Shown: piece after piece, positions 52,301 to 60,412 of the stretch
Numbering within the stretch: position 1 is the stretch's first letter
Layout of the letters: each line of letters opens with the position of its first letter
Origin: CAZTZL01 sp964537715
Lineage (GTDB): Bacteria; Zhuqueibacterota; QNDG01; DSAB01
Assembly (NCBI GenBank): GCA_964537715.1
Contig: CAZIAH010000006.1
Coordinates: forward strand, 1-64,000
Direction of reading: 5' to 3'
DNA: 64,000 nucleotides
The notes under the pieces: generated by a model
What the model saw: only the letters and a program-made list of their open reading frames with translations
Databases searched by the model: none
Told to the model about the DNA's origin: nothing
Program-made: the position numbers and the translations under genes

Positions 52301-53229
52301 GATATCCACACATTAGTTACTACGATGCAACTAATGAAGATTTGAAATATGCATCATATAATGGTTCTTCATGGGAAATTGAACGGATAGATTCAATTGG
52401 TGTTGTAGGTGTAGAATCTTCTCTTGTTTATGATAAAAATGGTATTATCCATATTGCTTACGATGACCGGACAAATAATGCTTTAAAATATGCTTTTTAC
52501 AACGGGACATCCTGGCAAATATCCATAATAGCTTTAGAAGAAAGTCCTTTTAAGAGCAGTATATCGCTTGATTTGGATAATGAGGAAAATCTCTTAATTA
52601 GTTATTCAAACAATGGTATATTAAAATGTGCTTATTTTAATGGTTCGCAATGGCAAATCCAGATAATAGATTATAATGTCTCTTACAGCAGTTCTCTAAT
52701 TTCTCGTAATGGACAATCATATATTGGTTACAATAGTTCTTCAAATGAATTAAGGTTTGCTTTGCAAAATAATCAACAATGGTGTATTTACGATCCGAGT
52801 GTAAATACGTATAGTTTTTCCATAGCTTTAGATAGTGGAAATCATCCACATATAAGCTATTACAATTCACAAAATGGCAGTTTAAATTATGTAGTAAATC
52901 CATTACTTACTGAAGTCGAATCTTCATTTGATAATAATAACAGATTGCCTATGGGCTTCAAACTCTTGCAAAATTATCCTAATCCTTTTAATCCAAGCAC
53001 CAATATTTTATTTGACATACCAAAATCTTCTCATGTAAAGATTACCATATATAATATCTTGGGGCAAATTGTAAAGACAATTATTGACGAGAACAGATAT
53101 GCAGGATCTTATAATATTAAATGGGATGGAAAAGATAATACTGGTGATATAGTTTCTACTGGTGTTTATTTTTGTCACATGAAAGCTGGGGATTTTTCTA
53201 AGACAATTAAAATAATGTTAATTCGTTAG
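49381..53229 (+). CDS. Giant secreted protein: PQQ-like propeller, FN3, second propeller, sorting domain
   Basis: A 1282-residue exported protein with signal peptide ending EQGFAQ. Residues about 35-390 hold eight or more PQQ-like or BamB-like propeller repeats (SSPAIGSDGTIYIGSFDGHLYAI ... GxLKWKFxT). An FN3 domain follows (about 395-495; SSSILLSWTSPGDDG, TYYVGIKAADEV). Residues about 505-1190 hold a second set of repeats of the form IVLDNNGYPHISYYDATNEDLKYASYNGSSWEIE, like the repeats in glycoside-binding or sialidase-like propellers. The sorting domain (about 1195-1282) has LLQNYPNPFNPS and ends MLIR. GGAGG lies 9 nt before the ATG. It follows the SBBP gene by 172 nt on the same strand and shares its AT-rich composition. 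Confidence 0.9.
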   Translation: MKLQMGSLKKALLIVMMYFSLLFIIEQGFAQLADSPWPMFRHDLQHTGYSSYEGPKIPELKWKFNVGSILSSPSIGEDGTIYVGLADGAIHAIQQNGVRKFEYVPDNFVVVHEWDLISSPAIGSDGTIYIGSFDGHLYAIDSYGILKWKFNTGYTGMGVRSSPVIGSDGTIYIASYSGYIFAVNPNGSLKWKFQCGATASSPAIGSDGVVYVGSGDKFLYAINPDSSLKWKFETNGGIISSPAIDSNNITYVGSDDHNIYAINPNGTLKWKFTTNGPVYSSPAISSYGTIFVGSNDKNLYAISLDGTLRWKFETGWYGYFNKSSPAIDKSGIVYISTQDNYLYAIDPDGSERWRFKTDDEIYSSPVIGPDNKVYICCSDGYLYSIRQNPDEIPPSSISDLSIINISSSSILLSWTSPGDDGHFGAATKYDIRYSTYQITPSNWETADKAQNTPSPLYSNLNQTYRLEDLSSNTTYYVGIKAADEVDNWSELSNLVSATTIDTIDIGKWNIVTVDHGISFNLASLAVDKNIPYIAYYGGSSLYFSKYNGDSWISELIGAATNVSNLTLAIDNNNQPHILYRSGNNLKYTLYKGTSWQTQNVDIEGILDFSFPCINNTENPCFCYYDANNKYLQYANYDGYTWHSQIVDSDGDVGKSPSLFLDKEDKPHISYFDATNKNIKYAFYDGLSWILSVVDTSEAKPFSSLVVDNNGKPHIAYCTYTETCDWYDMGICINQGPDILHLKHAYYNSSVWEIEGIESTVGSDFFLSLTPEGYPFIVFHQGERECVEYVPFLGCINTDVILKSTNYAAKHEHSWLKGAISDPYRLGSYIMDSNGNIHHCFISDGSVIYDLYFGSTWQDPQVVEAKKQVGLSNSLVLDKNDHPHISYWDEANGNLKYAYYNDILWKIETIDSAGNVGINSDIVLDNNECPHISYRDVSNADLKYAYYDGSVWRVQKVDSLGNVGTGTSIVLDNNGYPHISYYDATNEDLKYASYNGSSWEIERIDSIGVVGVESSLVYDKNGIIHIAYDDRTNNALKYAFYNGTSWQISIIALEESPFKSSISLDLDNEENLLISYSNNGILKCAYFNGSQWQIQIIDYNVSYSSSLISRNGQSYIGYNSSSNELRFALQNNQQWCIYDPSVNTYSFSIALDSGNHPHISYYNSQNGSLNYVVNPLLTEVESSFDNNNRLPMGFKLLQNYPNPFNPSTNILFDIPKSSHVKITIYNILGQIVKTIIDENRYAGSYNIKWDGKDNTGDIVSTGVYFCHMKAGDFSKTIKIMLIR

Positions 53230-53233
53230 TATT

Positions 53234-53314
53234 TTACGCTCACCAAGATGTTTTCCGCCCTGCAGTAATGATTAATGATTGCCGAAGGTGAGGAACACTT
53301 CCGGCAGCAGAAAT
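53234..53314 (+). repeat. REP family B pair, copy B2
   Basis: Right unit: GCCGAAGGTGAGGAAC then ACTTCCGGCAGCAGAAAT (53281-53314). Left unit: ACGCTCACCAAGATG...CCTGCAGTAATG (53236-53270), the counterpart of the left unit of B4. The pair starts 5 nt after a stop codon. Confidence 0.7.
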
Positions 53315-53343
53315 TTTGTTTTCAAATCAATATAATTTCAGAT

Positions 53344-53369
53344 CGCCCAGGATTTCCTAATCCTGGGCG
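53344..53369. repeat. Perfect inverted repeat
   Basis: Arms CGCCCAGGATT/AATCCTGGGCG, 11 bp, with a 4-nt loop TCCT. No T-run follows, so a terminator is unlikely. It may be another short palindromic repeat; I saw no second copy in the window. Confidence 0.6.
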
Positions 53370-53512
53370 TGAATTGGGGAAGGATATCAATCCTGCGGGA
53401 TGGGGGTAATAGAAAACAATCGACTTCTTTTAACGTTGAGGTTCCTGTCCTTACCCGAATCCTGTCATTTCGAAATAACAGCGTGCAACATCATCATAAA
53501 TTTATTGTTGAC

Positions 53513-53556
53513 TTTACTCATAATTATGAGTAAATTTACTCATGATATTGAGTAAA
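53513..53556. promoter_or_regulatory. Twin 22-nt palindromes, probable operator of the DUF4143 ATPase gene
   Basis: Two abutting palindromes with half-sites TTTACTCAT/ATGAGTAAA: 53513-53534 is perfect and 53535-53556 differs by one base in the second arm (TTGAGTAAA). They end 16 nt before the ATPase start and overlap where polymerase or ribosome should sit. Abutting symmetric sites so close to a start are typical of autoregulation by a dimeric DNA-binding protein. No regulator gene is adjacent, so the ATPase itself or a distant factor would have to bind. Confidence 0.65.
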
Positions 53557-53572
53557 TTGTAAAAGGTATTTC

Positions 53573-54757
53573 TTGTACAAAAGACCCGTTTATTCAGAAA
53601 TTTTCAAAAGACTGAAAGAACCGCGTCGTTTTATGCAGGTTCTGATAGGACCGAGACAAACCGGGAAGACGACACTTGCTCAACAAATTATAACCGATTT
53701 GCCATTGATCAGTCATTATGCCACTGCAGATGAACCTGGTTTAAAAGATCCTTCTTGGATAGAACAGCAATGGGAGGCGGCCCGGATTAAAATTCAAAAA
53801 GACAAAACCGGTCTGCTTGTTCTGGATGAAATACAGAAGATACCGAATTGGTCTGAGACTGTGAAACGTTTATGGGACGAAGATACGTCGCGTCAAATAC
53901 CGCTTCGTGTATTGATTCTGGGCTCATCAGCGATTCTGTTGCGCCGCGGTTTAACAGAAAGCCTTGCCGGGCGTTTTGAAATAGTACCTATTACGCATTG
54001 GTCTTTTGGTGAAATGCGCGATGCTTTTGGTTTTACAGCGGAAGCATATATCTTTTATGGTGGATATCCGGGTGCAGCTGACCTGATTTCAGATTTTCAA
54101 CGTTGGTCGCAATATATTGCCGAATCTTTGATTGAAACCACGGTTTCCCGGGATATCCTGCTTATGAGCCGGGTTGATAAACCTGCCCTTTTACGGCGCT
54201 TGTTCGAACTTGGGTGTACCTATTCGGGGCAGATATTGTCTTACCAGAAGATGCTGGGACAGCTTTTTGATGCAGGCAATACGACCACACTGGCTCATTA
54301 TCTGGAACTGCTCAATTCAGCAGGACTTTTAACTGGATTGTCAAAATATTCTGGGAAACGTATTCGTCAGAGGGCGTCCAGTCCAAAACTTAATGTGCTG
54401 AACACTGGACTCATGTCTGCCCTTTCGAAGCGTGAATTTGACGAAACCAGAAACGATGCGGAATTTTGGGGTAGACTGGTTGAGTCTGCGGTTGGCGCCA
54501 CTATCCTGAATGGATTCAGAGGAACCTCCGCAGAAGTGTTCTACTGGATTGATCGTGATCGTGAAGTAGATTTTGTGCTGAAAAAAGGTAATCAGGTTGT
54601 TGCTATCGAAGTAAAAAGTGGACGCAGGAAAACACGTCTTCGTGGGATTGAAGCATTTTCGAAGCAATTTCAAGGTGTTAAGAAGCTCTTGGTTGGAACT
54701 CAAGGAATACCCATGGAGACGTTTCTGGCAAGTAATCCAATTCGATGGTTTGAATAG
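53573..54757 (+). CDS. AAA-type ATPase with DUF4143 C-terminal domain
   Basis: A 394-residue member of the ATP-binding proteins with AAA_14 plus DUF4143. Walker A IGPRQTGKTTL (about 25-35), Walker B LLVLDEIQK (about 84-92), sensor-like LILGSSAI, and a C-terminal part with EVDFVLKKGNQVVAIEVKSGRRK (about 325-350), which matches the D-ExK core of PD-(D/E)xK-like folds. The start is a TTG at 53573, with AAAAGG 6 nt upstream. Such genes are common, mobile and often solitary; a toxin-antitoxin or defence role has been suggested for the family, but not proven here. Twin palindromes precede it and a RAYT remnant follows. Confidence 0.9.
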   Translation: MYKRPVYSEIFKRLKEPRRFMQVLIGPRQTGKTTLAQQIITDLPLISHYATADEPGLKDPSWIEQQWEAARIKIQKDKTGLLVLDEIQKIPNWSETVKRLWDEDTSRQIPLRVLILGSSAILLRRGLTESLAGRFEIVPITHWSFGEMRDAFGFTAEAYIFYGGYPGAADLISDFQRWSQYIAESLIETTVSRDILLMSRVDKPALLRRLFELGCTYSGQILSYQKMLGQLFDAGNTTTLAHYLELLNSAGLLTGLSKYSGKRIRQRASSPKLNVLNTGLMSALSKREFDETRNDAEFWGRLVESAVGATILNGFRGTSAEVFYWIDRDREVDFVLKKGNQVVAIEVKSGRRKTRLRGIEAFSKQFQGVKKLLVGTQGIPMETFLASNPIRWFE

Positions 54758-54762
54758 AGTTA

Positions 54763-54796
54763 TTATTGCTTGCCTGAGGTTCTACCTCGGGTAACA
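54763..54796. repeat. REP family A-like left palindrome (element A5)
   Basis: TTATTGCTTGCCTGAGGTTCT then ACCTCGGGTAACAC. It shares the lead-in TTATTGCTTGC with the left palindrome at 1055-1088 and has arms CTGAGGT/ACCTCGG. It lies on the 5' side of the RAYT remnant. Confidence 0.45.
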
Positions 54797-54803
54797 CACC
54801 TCT

Positions 54804-55190
54804 TTCCCGCATCCTGATCATTTGCATTGTTTAATCACACTTCCTGAGAACGATTCAAATTTTTCAAAAAGAATACAGATGATTAAAGGTTTATTTTCGA
54901 TTCAGTATTTAAAATCAGGTGGTGAAGAAGGTAAAAGAAGCATATCCCGAAGGAAAAAAGGTGAAGCTGCTGTTTGGCAGCGGAGATTTTGGGAACATAT
55001 GATAAGAGATGAAGAAGATATGCAAAGACATTTTGATTATATTCATTATAATCCAATAAAACATTCCTTGGTTAAATCTGTTGCGGATTGGGAATGGTCC
55101 ACATTTCATAAATATGTTCGTCTTGGATTTTATCATAAGAATTGGGGTTGTGCAGAAATGGATGATGATGGATATGAATTTGGTGAATAA
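54804..55190 (+). pseudogene. 5'-truncated RAYT (Y1_Tnp) gene remnant
   Basis: The readable frame is FPHPDHLHCLITLP ... FWEHMIRDEEDMQRHFDYIHYNPIKHSLV ... DWEWSTFHKYVRLGFY ... NWGCAEMDD. The HxH pair (HLH) and the catalytic Tyr of HFDYIHYNP remain, but the first 55-60 residues of the domain are gone: a stop codon (TAA near 54792) lies in the REP-like palindrome at its 5' end, and no start codon with a ribosome site precedes the HLH. The missing first strand makes activity unlikely. It is of a different subgroup from the RAYT at 1093-1599 (NYNPxKH against HWNPC). Confidence 0.75.
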
Positions 55191-55220
55191 TGTCGGAACT
55201 ATTTATCACAGGAGAATAGG

Positions 55221-58133
55221 ATGAAAAAACGAGTTTGGATGATATATTCAATATTCCTATTTGTACTCGTATTCTATCAGGGAAAAACTTTTGCTGAATT
55301 ACCAAAAGGGCGGGAACGCTACCTGATGGATTTTGGGTGGAGATTTGCCTTGGGTCATGCATTTGATGCGGAAAAAGATTTTAATCATGGTACAGGATAT
55401 TTTTCTTTTTTTACAAAAACCGGTTTTGGCGATGGACCAGCGGCATTTGATTTTGACGACCGGGCATGGAGAATAATTCATCTGCCGCATGATTGGGCTG
55501 TAGAACTTCCGTTCGACAGCAAAGGCGGCCACAGTCATGGCTATCGGGCAATCGGCAGAGCTTTCCCGGAGAACAGTATGGGATGGTACAGAAAAAAGTT
55601 TTTTATTCCAGAATCTGACCTGGGCCGGCGGATTGTCATCGAATTTGACGGGGTTCATCGGAATTCGATGCTCTGGATTAACGGGTTTTACATTGGAGAA
55701 GAACATAGCGGTTACAGCAGTTTTCAGTACGATATCACGGATTATCTGAATTACGGCGGGGATAATGTTATTGCCCTGCGGGTGGATGCAGTCATGGAAG
55801 AAGGCTGGTATTACGAAGGTGCCGGAATCTATCGCCATGTCTGGCTTACGAAAACATCTCCTCTGCATGTGGCTCAGTACGGCACATTTGTCACTTCCGA
55901 AATCAAAAACGATTTGGCAATCATCACCGCAAGCACGACAATCAGCAATGAAACTCAGAAAGAAGCGATTTTTGATGTGGTTCAGACCATTAAGGATACT
56001 TCGGGAAAAACGGTCGCAACCACAGAAATAAAGAGACTCATTTTGAATGCTTCCGAAACAAAGGAATATCGATGTGCCCTAAAAATTAAAAATCCGAATC
56101 TCTGGTCGCTCGAATCTCCCACCTTGTATCAACTTTTTACTTCCGTGTGTGTCAAAGACTCGACAGTCGATCAGTATGAAACCACGTTTGGTATCCGTTC
56201 TGTTCGTTTTGATCCGAATGAAGGATTTTTTCTAAACGGGAAGCATGTTCTGCTGAAAGGGACGAATAACCATCAGGACCATGCGGGGGTCGGAACGGCA
56301 ATTCCCGATGCACTGCAGGAATTCCGTATTGTTAAGTTGAAAGAGATGGGATGCAACGCCTACCGCTGTTCGCACAATCCTCCCACGCCCGAACTGTTAG
56401 ATGCGTGCGACAAGTTGGGGATGCTCGTGTTGGATGAGAACCGTTTGATGGGATCGTCACCGGAACATCTTCAGCAACTCGAGAGAATGATGTTGAGAGA
56501 CCGCAATCACCCCTGCGTGATTGCCTGGTCATTGGGAAATGAAGAGTGGACGATTGAAGGGAACATCAAAGGAGAGCGGATTGCCGCGACGATGCAGGCG
56601 TTTGCACAGCGCATCGATCCCACACGGCGAATGACCGTGGCAAGCTCTGGTGGCTGGGGGCACGGCGTTTCGACAGAGATCGACGTGATGGGATTCAATT
56701 ATCTCGTTCACGGAAACATCGATGAAGTCCACGCGAAATTCCCGGACACACCCGGCATGGGAACCGAAGAAACGACAGGATCGGGAACGCGGGGTATCTA
56801 CGAGGATGACCGCGAGAACGGCCGTATGGTCCAGATGGATCGCAAATCTGACGGAGCGAGCATTGAACGGGGGATTCAATATTATGCGTCCCGGGAGTAT
56901 CTTGCCGGCCTATTCTTCTGGACCGGATTCGATTACCGCGGCGAACCGAATCCGCTGGCGTGGCCTGCCGTCAGCTCACAGTACGGCATTGTTGATCTGT
57001 GCGGATTTCCAAAGGATGTATTTTATTATTTGCAATCCGTTTGGGAGAACGATCCGGTACTTCATCTCTTCCCCCATTGGAATTGGTCCCGACAGGCCGG
57101 GACTCCTTCGGAGAAAGAGCAACAGCACATCAGCGTATGGGCGTACAGCAATTGCGACGAAGTGGAACTCTTCCTGAACGGCAAAAGCCTCGGCAGAAAG
57201 CCGATGGAAACGTTTTCTCATAGTGAATGGGAAGTGCCCTATGAGCCGGGTACCCTTCTGGCCCGGGGTTATAAAAAGGACAGAGAAATATTAACCAAAA
57301 AAGTAGAAACAACCGGTCTTCCCTCGGTTCTTCGGCTGATTCCCGATCACTTCACGATTAACGCGGATGGGGAAGATGTGTCTGTGATCACCGTTCAGGT
57401 TGAAGATAACAAAGGAAGGGTCGGTCCAACGGCTGATAATGAAATATCGTTCCGACTCAGCGGAATGGGAAAAATTATCGGCGTGGGGAACGGCGATCCT
57501 GCAAGCCATGAAGCGGATCGATTCTTCGAGACGATCCAAACCGAGAAAATCGAGAATCTGAAAGAATTAGCAGTGAACGATCTGGGCAATCGTCCCGAAA
57601 CAGCCGCGGGAGTTGATGACTCGAACTGGAAACAGGCATTCACAACGCAAAGCGGCAACTGGCGGGAGTATACCGATTCGCTTATCGTTGTGCGCGGGAC
57701 GTTTGTTCTTCCAGAGTTTACCGATGAAACGGAAGTGAACCTCTTTACCAAAAGTATTGTGGAAAACCAATCGATCTACGTAAACGGGCACCTGATCGCC
57801 GAAAATATACAGCGGGGCGATCCGAACCAATCCTACCGGCTTGACCATGCTATCATTCAACCGGGAAAGAATGTGTATGCTGTCACGGGACAACGATTCA
57901 GAAAACGACATCAATATGACGAGCCGAATAGAGATCCAGGCCTGGTGCAGGTGATCTTTCCGACAGAACAATGGAAACGCAGAGTGTTTAACGGACTGGC
58001 GCAAGTTATTGTACAATCGGATCGGCAACCCGGGGAGATAACTTTAACCGCAGCATCTCCCGCGTTGAAATCCTGCCACATTAAAATTCAGACTCAAGCT
58101 GTGGAGTTACGGCCAGCAGTTTTGGGAAAATAA
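55221..58133 (+). CDS. Exported GH2 beta-galactosidase-type glycoside hydrolase
   Basis: A 970-residue exported enzyme. Signal peptide MKKRVWMIYSIFLFVLVFYQGKTFA. A sugar-binding jelly roll (about 35-215; HLPHDWAVELPF, GWYRKKFFIP, EFDGVHRNSMLWING), an Ig-like domain (about 215-330), and a GH2 TIM barrel (about 330-620) with LKGTNNHQDHAGVG, acid/base E441 in SLGNEEW and probable nucleophile E516 in GTEETTG. After that come DUF4982-like (about 650-710), an Ig-like domain (about 715-785) and a further jelly-roll-like domain (about 790-915; WREYTDSLIVVRGTFVLP, YVNGHLIAENIQRG). It may act on beta-galactosides or related glycans. Base composition is less AT-rich than the propeller genes before it. 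Confidence 0.88.
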   Translation: MKKRVWMIYSIFLFVLVFYQGKTFAELPKGRERYLMDFGWRFALGHAFDAEKDFNHGTGYFSFFTKTGFGDGPAAFDFDDRAWRIIHLPHDWAVELPFDSKGGHSHGYRAIGRAFPENSMGWYRKKFFIPESDLGRRIVIEFDGVHRNSMLWINGFYIGEEHSGYSSFQYDITDYLNYGGDNVIALRVDAVMEEGWYYEGAGIYRHVWLTKTSPLHVAQYGTFVTSEIKNDLAIITASTTISNETQKEAIFDVVQTIKDTSGKTVATTEIKRLILNASETKEYRCALKIKNPNLWSLESPTLYQLFTSVCVKDSTVDQYETTFGIRSVRFDPNEGFFLNGKHVLLKGTNNHQDHAGVGTAIPDALQEFRIVKLKEMGCNAYRCSHNPPTPELLDACDKLGMLVLDENRLMGSSPEHLQQLERMMLRDRNHPCVIAWSLGNEEWTIEGNIKGERIAATMQAFAQRIDPTRRMTVASSGGWGHGVSTEIDVMGFNYLVHGNIDEVHAKFPDTPGMGTEETTGSGTRGIYEDDRENGRMVQMDRKSDGASIERGIQYYASREYLAGLFFWTGFDYRGEPNPLAWPAVSSQYGIVDLCGFPKDVFYYLQSVWENDPVLHLFPHWNWSRQAGTPSEKEQQHISVWAYSNCDEVELFLNGKSLGRKPMETFSHSEWEVPYEPGTLLARGYKKDREILTKKVETTGLPSVLRLIPDHFTINADGEDVSVITVQVEDNKGRVGPTADNEISFRLSGMGKIIGVGNGDPASHEADRFFETIQTEKIENLKELAVNDLGNRPETAAGVDDSNWKQAFTTQSGNWREYTDSLIVVRGTFVLPEFTDETEVNLFTKSIVENQSIYVNGHLIAENIQRGDPNQSYRLDHAIIQPGKNVYAVTGQRFRKRHQYDEPNRDPGLVQVIFPTEQWKRRVFNGLAQVIVQSDRQPGEITLTAASPALKSCHIKIQTQAVELRPAVLGK

Positions 58134-58153
58134 AAACTATTTTTTGGAATTTG

Positions 58154-58232
58154 GTTTACACTCAGTAAAGTGTTCACCTTACTATAATATTAAGATAGCC
58201 GAGGGTATAGAATACTGCCAGCAGCAGAAGAG
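58154..58232 (+). repeat. REP family B pair, copy B3
   Basis: Left unit 58154-58190 (TACACTCAGTAAAGTG then TTCACCTTACTATAAT) and right unit 58198-58232 (GCCGAGGGTATAGAATACTG then CCAGCAGCAGAAGAG). It starts 21 nt after the GH2 stop and ends 3 nt before the VOC start codon, so its right end supplies the ribosome-site region AGAAGAG. Confidence 0.65.
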
Positions 58233-58234
58233 AC

Positions 58235-58681
58235 ATGCGGTTTGCTCATACAAATATAGTAGCCAAGAATTGGAAATTGTTATCGGAGTTCTATATCAAG
58301 GTATTTGGTTGTAAGATAAAACCTCCGGAACGAAACCTTTCAGGGGCCTGGTTGGATCGTGCGACCGGCCTACAAAATGCAGTCTTGGAAGGCGTCCATT
58401 TACTGCTTCCCGGTTATGGCGACAATGGTCCTACTCTTGAAATATTTTCATACCAAAAAATGCATGTTTGCAAACCTGTCATGGCAAACTACACCGGGTT
58501 AACCCACATTGCGTTTGAAGTACATGATGTTGATCAGACATTAGATGAAGCGATAAAGAATGGCGGACAATTGTTGGGCAAGATCACTGAAAAAAGGATT
58601 GATGGGATTGGTGAATTGAGATTTGTTTATTTTCGAGATCCGGAAGGAAATATTGTTGAGATTCAATCATGGAAAAAATAG
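58235..58681 (+). CDS. VOC (glyoxalase/dioxygenase) superfamily protein
   Basis: A 148-residue, single-domain metal enzyme of the vicinal-oxygen-chelate fold with paired beta-alpha-beta-beta-beta modules. Metal ligands are seen as H5 (MRFAHTNIVA), E69 (PTLEIFSY), H91 (GLTHIAFEV) and E142 (GNIVEIQSW). DPEGNIVE is the common closing motif. It could be a lactoylglutathione lyase-like or isomerase enzyme; the substrate is unknown. Its ribosome-binding region is part of the REP unit directly before the ATG. Confidence 0.87.
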   Translation: MRFAHTNIVAKNWKLLSEFYIKVFGCKIKPPERNLSGAWLDRATGLQNAVLEGVHLLLPGYGDNGPTLEIFSYQKMHVCKPVMANYTGLTHIAFEVHDVDQTLDEAIKNGGQLLGKITEKRIDGIGELRFVYFRDPEGNIVEIQSWKK

Positions 58682-58742
58682 ACACGCGGATTAAGATTCA
58701 ATGTTCTGCAAAGACTAGAGTATAAATTAGTGGATCTATTAT

Positions 58743-58764
58743 GTACGAATGCATGCATTCGTAC
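58743..58764. repeat. Perfect 22-nt palindrome
   Basis: GTACGAATGCA/TGCATTCGTAC is fully symmetric. GATTTTTC follows, so on the plus strand it might be a terminator for the VOC gene; symmetric operator is the alternative. It lies 70 nt before the start of the next gene. Confidence 0.55.
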
Positions 58765-58833
58765 GATTTTTCACAATCAAATCACTATCTTGTTTCGTAT
58801 CGTTATTCATTATAAACTGTACAGGAGGCGAGC

Positions 58834-60393
58834 ATGCCAACAGTATTGAAAAAGCTGATCTGGTTTTTCATTTTGTTGTTTGCCGTGTCTGTTGCTGCAC
58901 AACAGATGGAAGTGGCCTGGGGTGTACAAATAGGTTCAAGTGGTGAAGATTTCATGAGAGATGTGATATCGGATTCGGAAGGTAATTGCTATGTTGTCGG
59001 AACGACAAATGGTAATTTAGAAGGCGATCCTGCTGGCATGGATGATGGATATATTGCAAAATATGACGGAGATGGACATGTGCTTTGGCAAGATCAGTTC
59101 GGTACGGCTGGATCAGAGAAGACAACTGGTGTTGCTTTGGATAATGCGTTGAATGCCTATGTTTTTGGTCAAACCGGTAGTACTTTGGGTGATGTACACG
59201 TGGGTGCTACTGATATGTTCGTTCGTAAATATGACAAAGAGGGAAGCGTTTTGTGGACAAAACAAATAGGAACCACCAAGAACGATTATTCGTCACATAT
59301 CAAGATTGATGGTAATAATCAGGTTTTTTTGGTTGGGCGGACAACAGGGGACTGGGATGGCGAGAATCAAGGTTCCAACGATGCCGTTGCTGTAAAGCTG
59401 GATACTGAAGGAAATGTACAATGGGTATCGCAGTTCGGATCAAGCGGGTCCGATGAGGGCCATTCCATTTCCTGCAATACAACGGGTGAAGTTTTTGTTG
59501 TGGGTCAAACAACAGGTGATTTGGGTGGTGAGAATCAAGGTGATCTGGATGGGTATTTGGCAAAAATGAGCAGTGACGGAGAGGTACAATGGATTCGGCA
59601 ATTTGGTACCACCTCACGCGATCATGCACGTTGCATTGCGTTGGATGATAAAGGATTTATATATATTGGCGGATGGACAGGCGGTCTGATTGGGGAACAT
59701 AATTATGGCGGAGGGGACGCATATCTGGGATATTTTGATTCAGAAGGTCAGAATATTTGGTATCGTCAATTCGGAACCTATAATAACTGGGATGGTGCCC
59801 ACGGCATGACTCTTGTTCCGGATGGATCGAATGACGTGCTTGTAGGCGGTTGCTGGAACGGCCCTTCCTGTCATGGATGGCTGCGTCGGTATAATCAGAG
59901 CGGGGATCTGATCTGGGATAAAGAAATTTATAATAGTACCAGCAAAAGTACTTGCGGACAAAAAGTTGATATTGATTCAAACGGTAACTGCTATCAAGCG
60001 GGTGGAACAGAGGACAGCCTGTTTGGAACTGCAGAGGGTAATAATGACGGATTTCTTGTAAAACTGTCATTTTCATCGAACGTGGTGGAACCGGATCAAA
60101 AATTAAAAACACCAAAATCTTTTTATTTAAATCAGAATTATCCCAATCCTTTTAATCCGTTAACCAAAATTCAATTCAGCATAAAACGAGCGTCTCAAGT
60201 TTGTTTGATCATTACGAACACCTCCGGTCAACCGATCAAAACATTGGTGAATGAATTTAAATCTGTTGGGACGTATTCTGCAGTCTGGGATGCAACGGAT
60301 GAAACTGGAAAGCCGGTAAGTTCCGGGTTGTATATCTGTCAGTTTGTGGCTGAAGGGATGGTTGAGAATACCAAAATGGTTTTGATACGGTAA
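58834..60393 (+). CDS. Secreted SBBP-type beta-propeller protein with sorting domain
   Basis: A 519-residue exported protein with signal peptide MPTVLKKLIWFFILLFAVSVAAQ. About seven repeats (residues about 25-415) have the form DSEGNCYVVGTTNGNLEGD ... DGYIAKYDGDGHVLWQDQFGT, a smaller relative of the propeller at 46248. A sorting domain (about 425-519) has YLNQNYPNPFNPL, LIITNTSGQPIKTL and the end KMVLIR. GGAGG lies about 7 nt before the ATG. It stands between a perfect palindrome and REP copy B4. Confidence 0.9.
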   Translation: MPTVLKKLIWFFILLFAVSVAAQQMEVAWGVQIGSSGEDFMRDVISDSEGNCYVVGTTNGNLEGDPAGMDDGYIAKYDGDGHVLWQDQFGTAGSEKTTGVALDNALNAYVFGQTGSTLGDVHVGATDMFVRKYDKEGSVLWTKQIGTTKNDYSSHIKIDGNNQVFLVGRTTGDWDGENQGSNDAVAVKLDTEGNVQWVSQFGSSGSDEGHSISCNTTGEVFVVGQTTGDLGGENQGDLDGYLAKMSSDGEVQWIRQFGTTSRDHARCIALDDKGFIYIGGWTGGLIGEHNYGGGDAYLGYFDSEGQNIWYRQFGTYNNWDGAHGMTLVPDGSNDVLVGGCWNGPSCHGWLRRYNQSGDLIWDKEIYNSTSKSTCGQKVDIDSNGNCYQAGGTEDSLFGTAEGNNDGFLVKLSFSSNVVEPDQKLKTPKSFYLNQNYPNPFNPLTKIQFSIKRASQVCLIITNTSGQPIKTLVNEFKSVGTYSAVWDATDETGKPVSSGLYICQFVAEGMVENTKMVLIR

Positions 60394-60412
60394 TCTCTCT
60401 GGTAAAAAATAC

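Noticed and set aside
55299..55868. 189-codon minus-strand frame opposite the GH2 start
   Set aside because: Antisense of a well-supported GH2 gene; no signal of coding.
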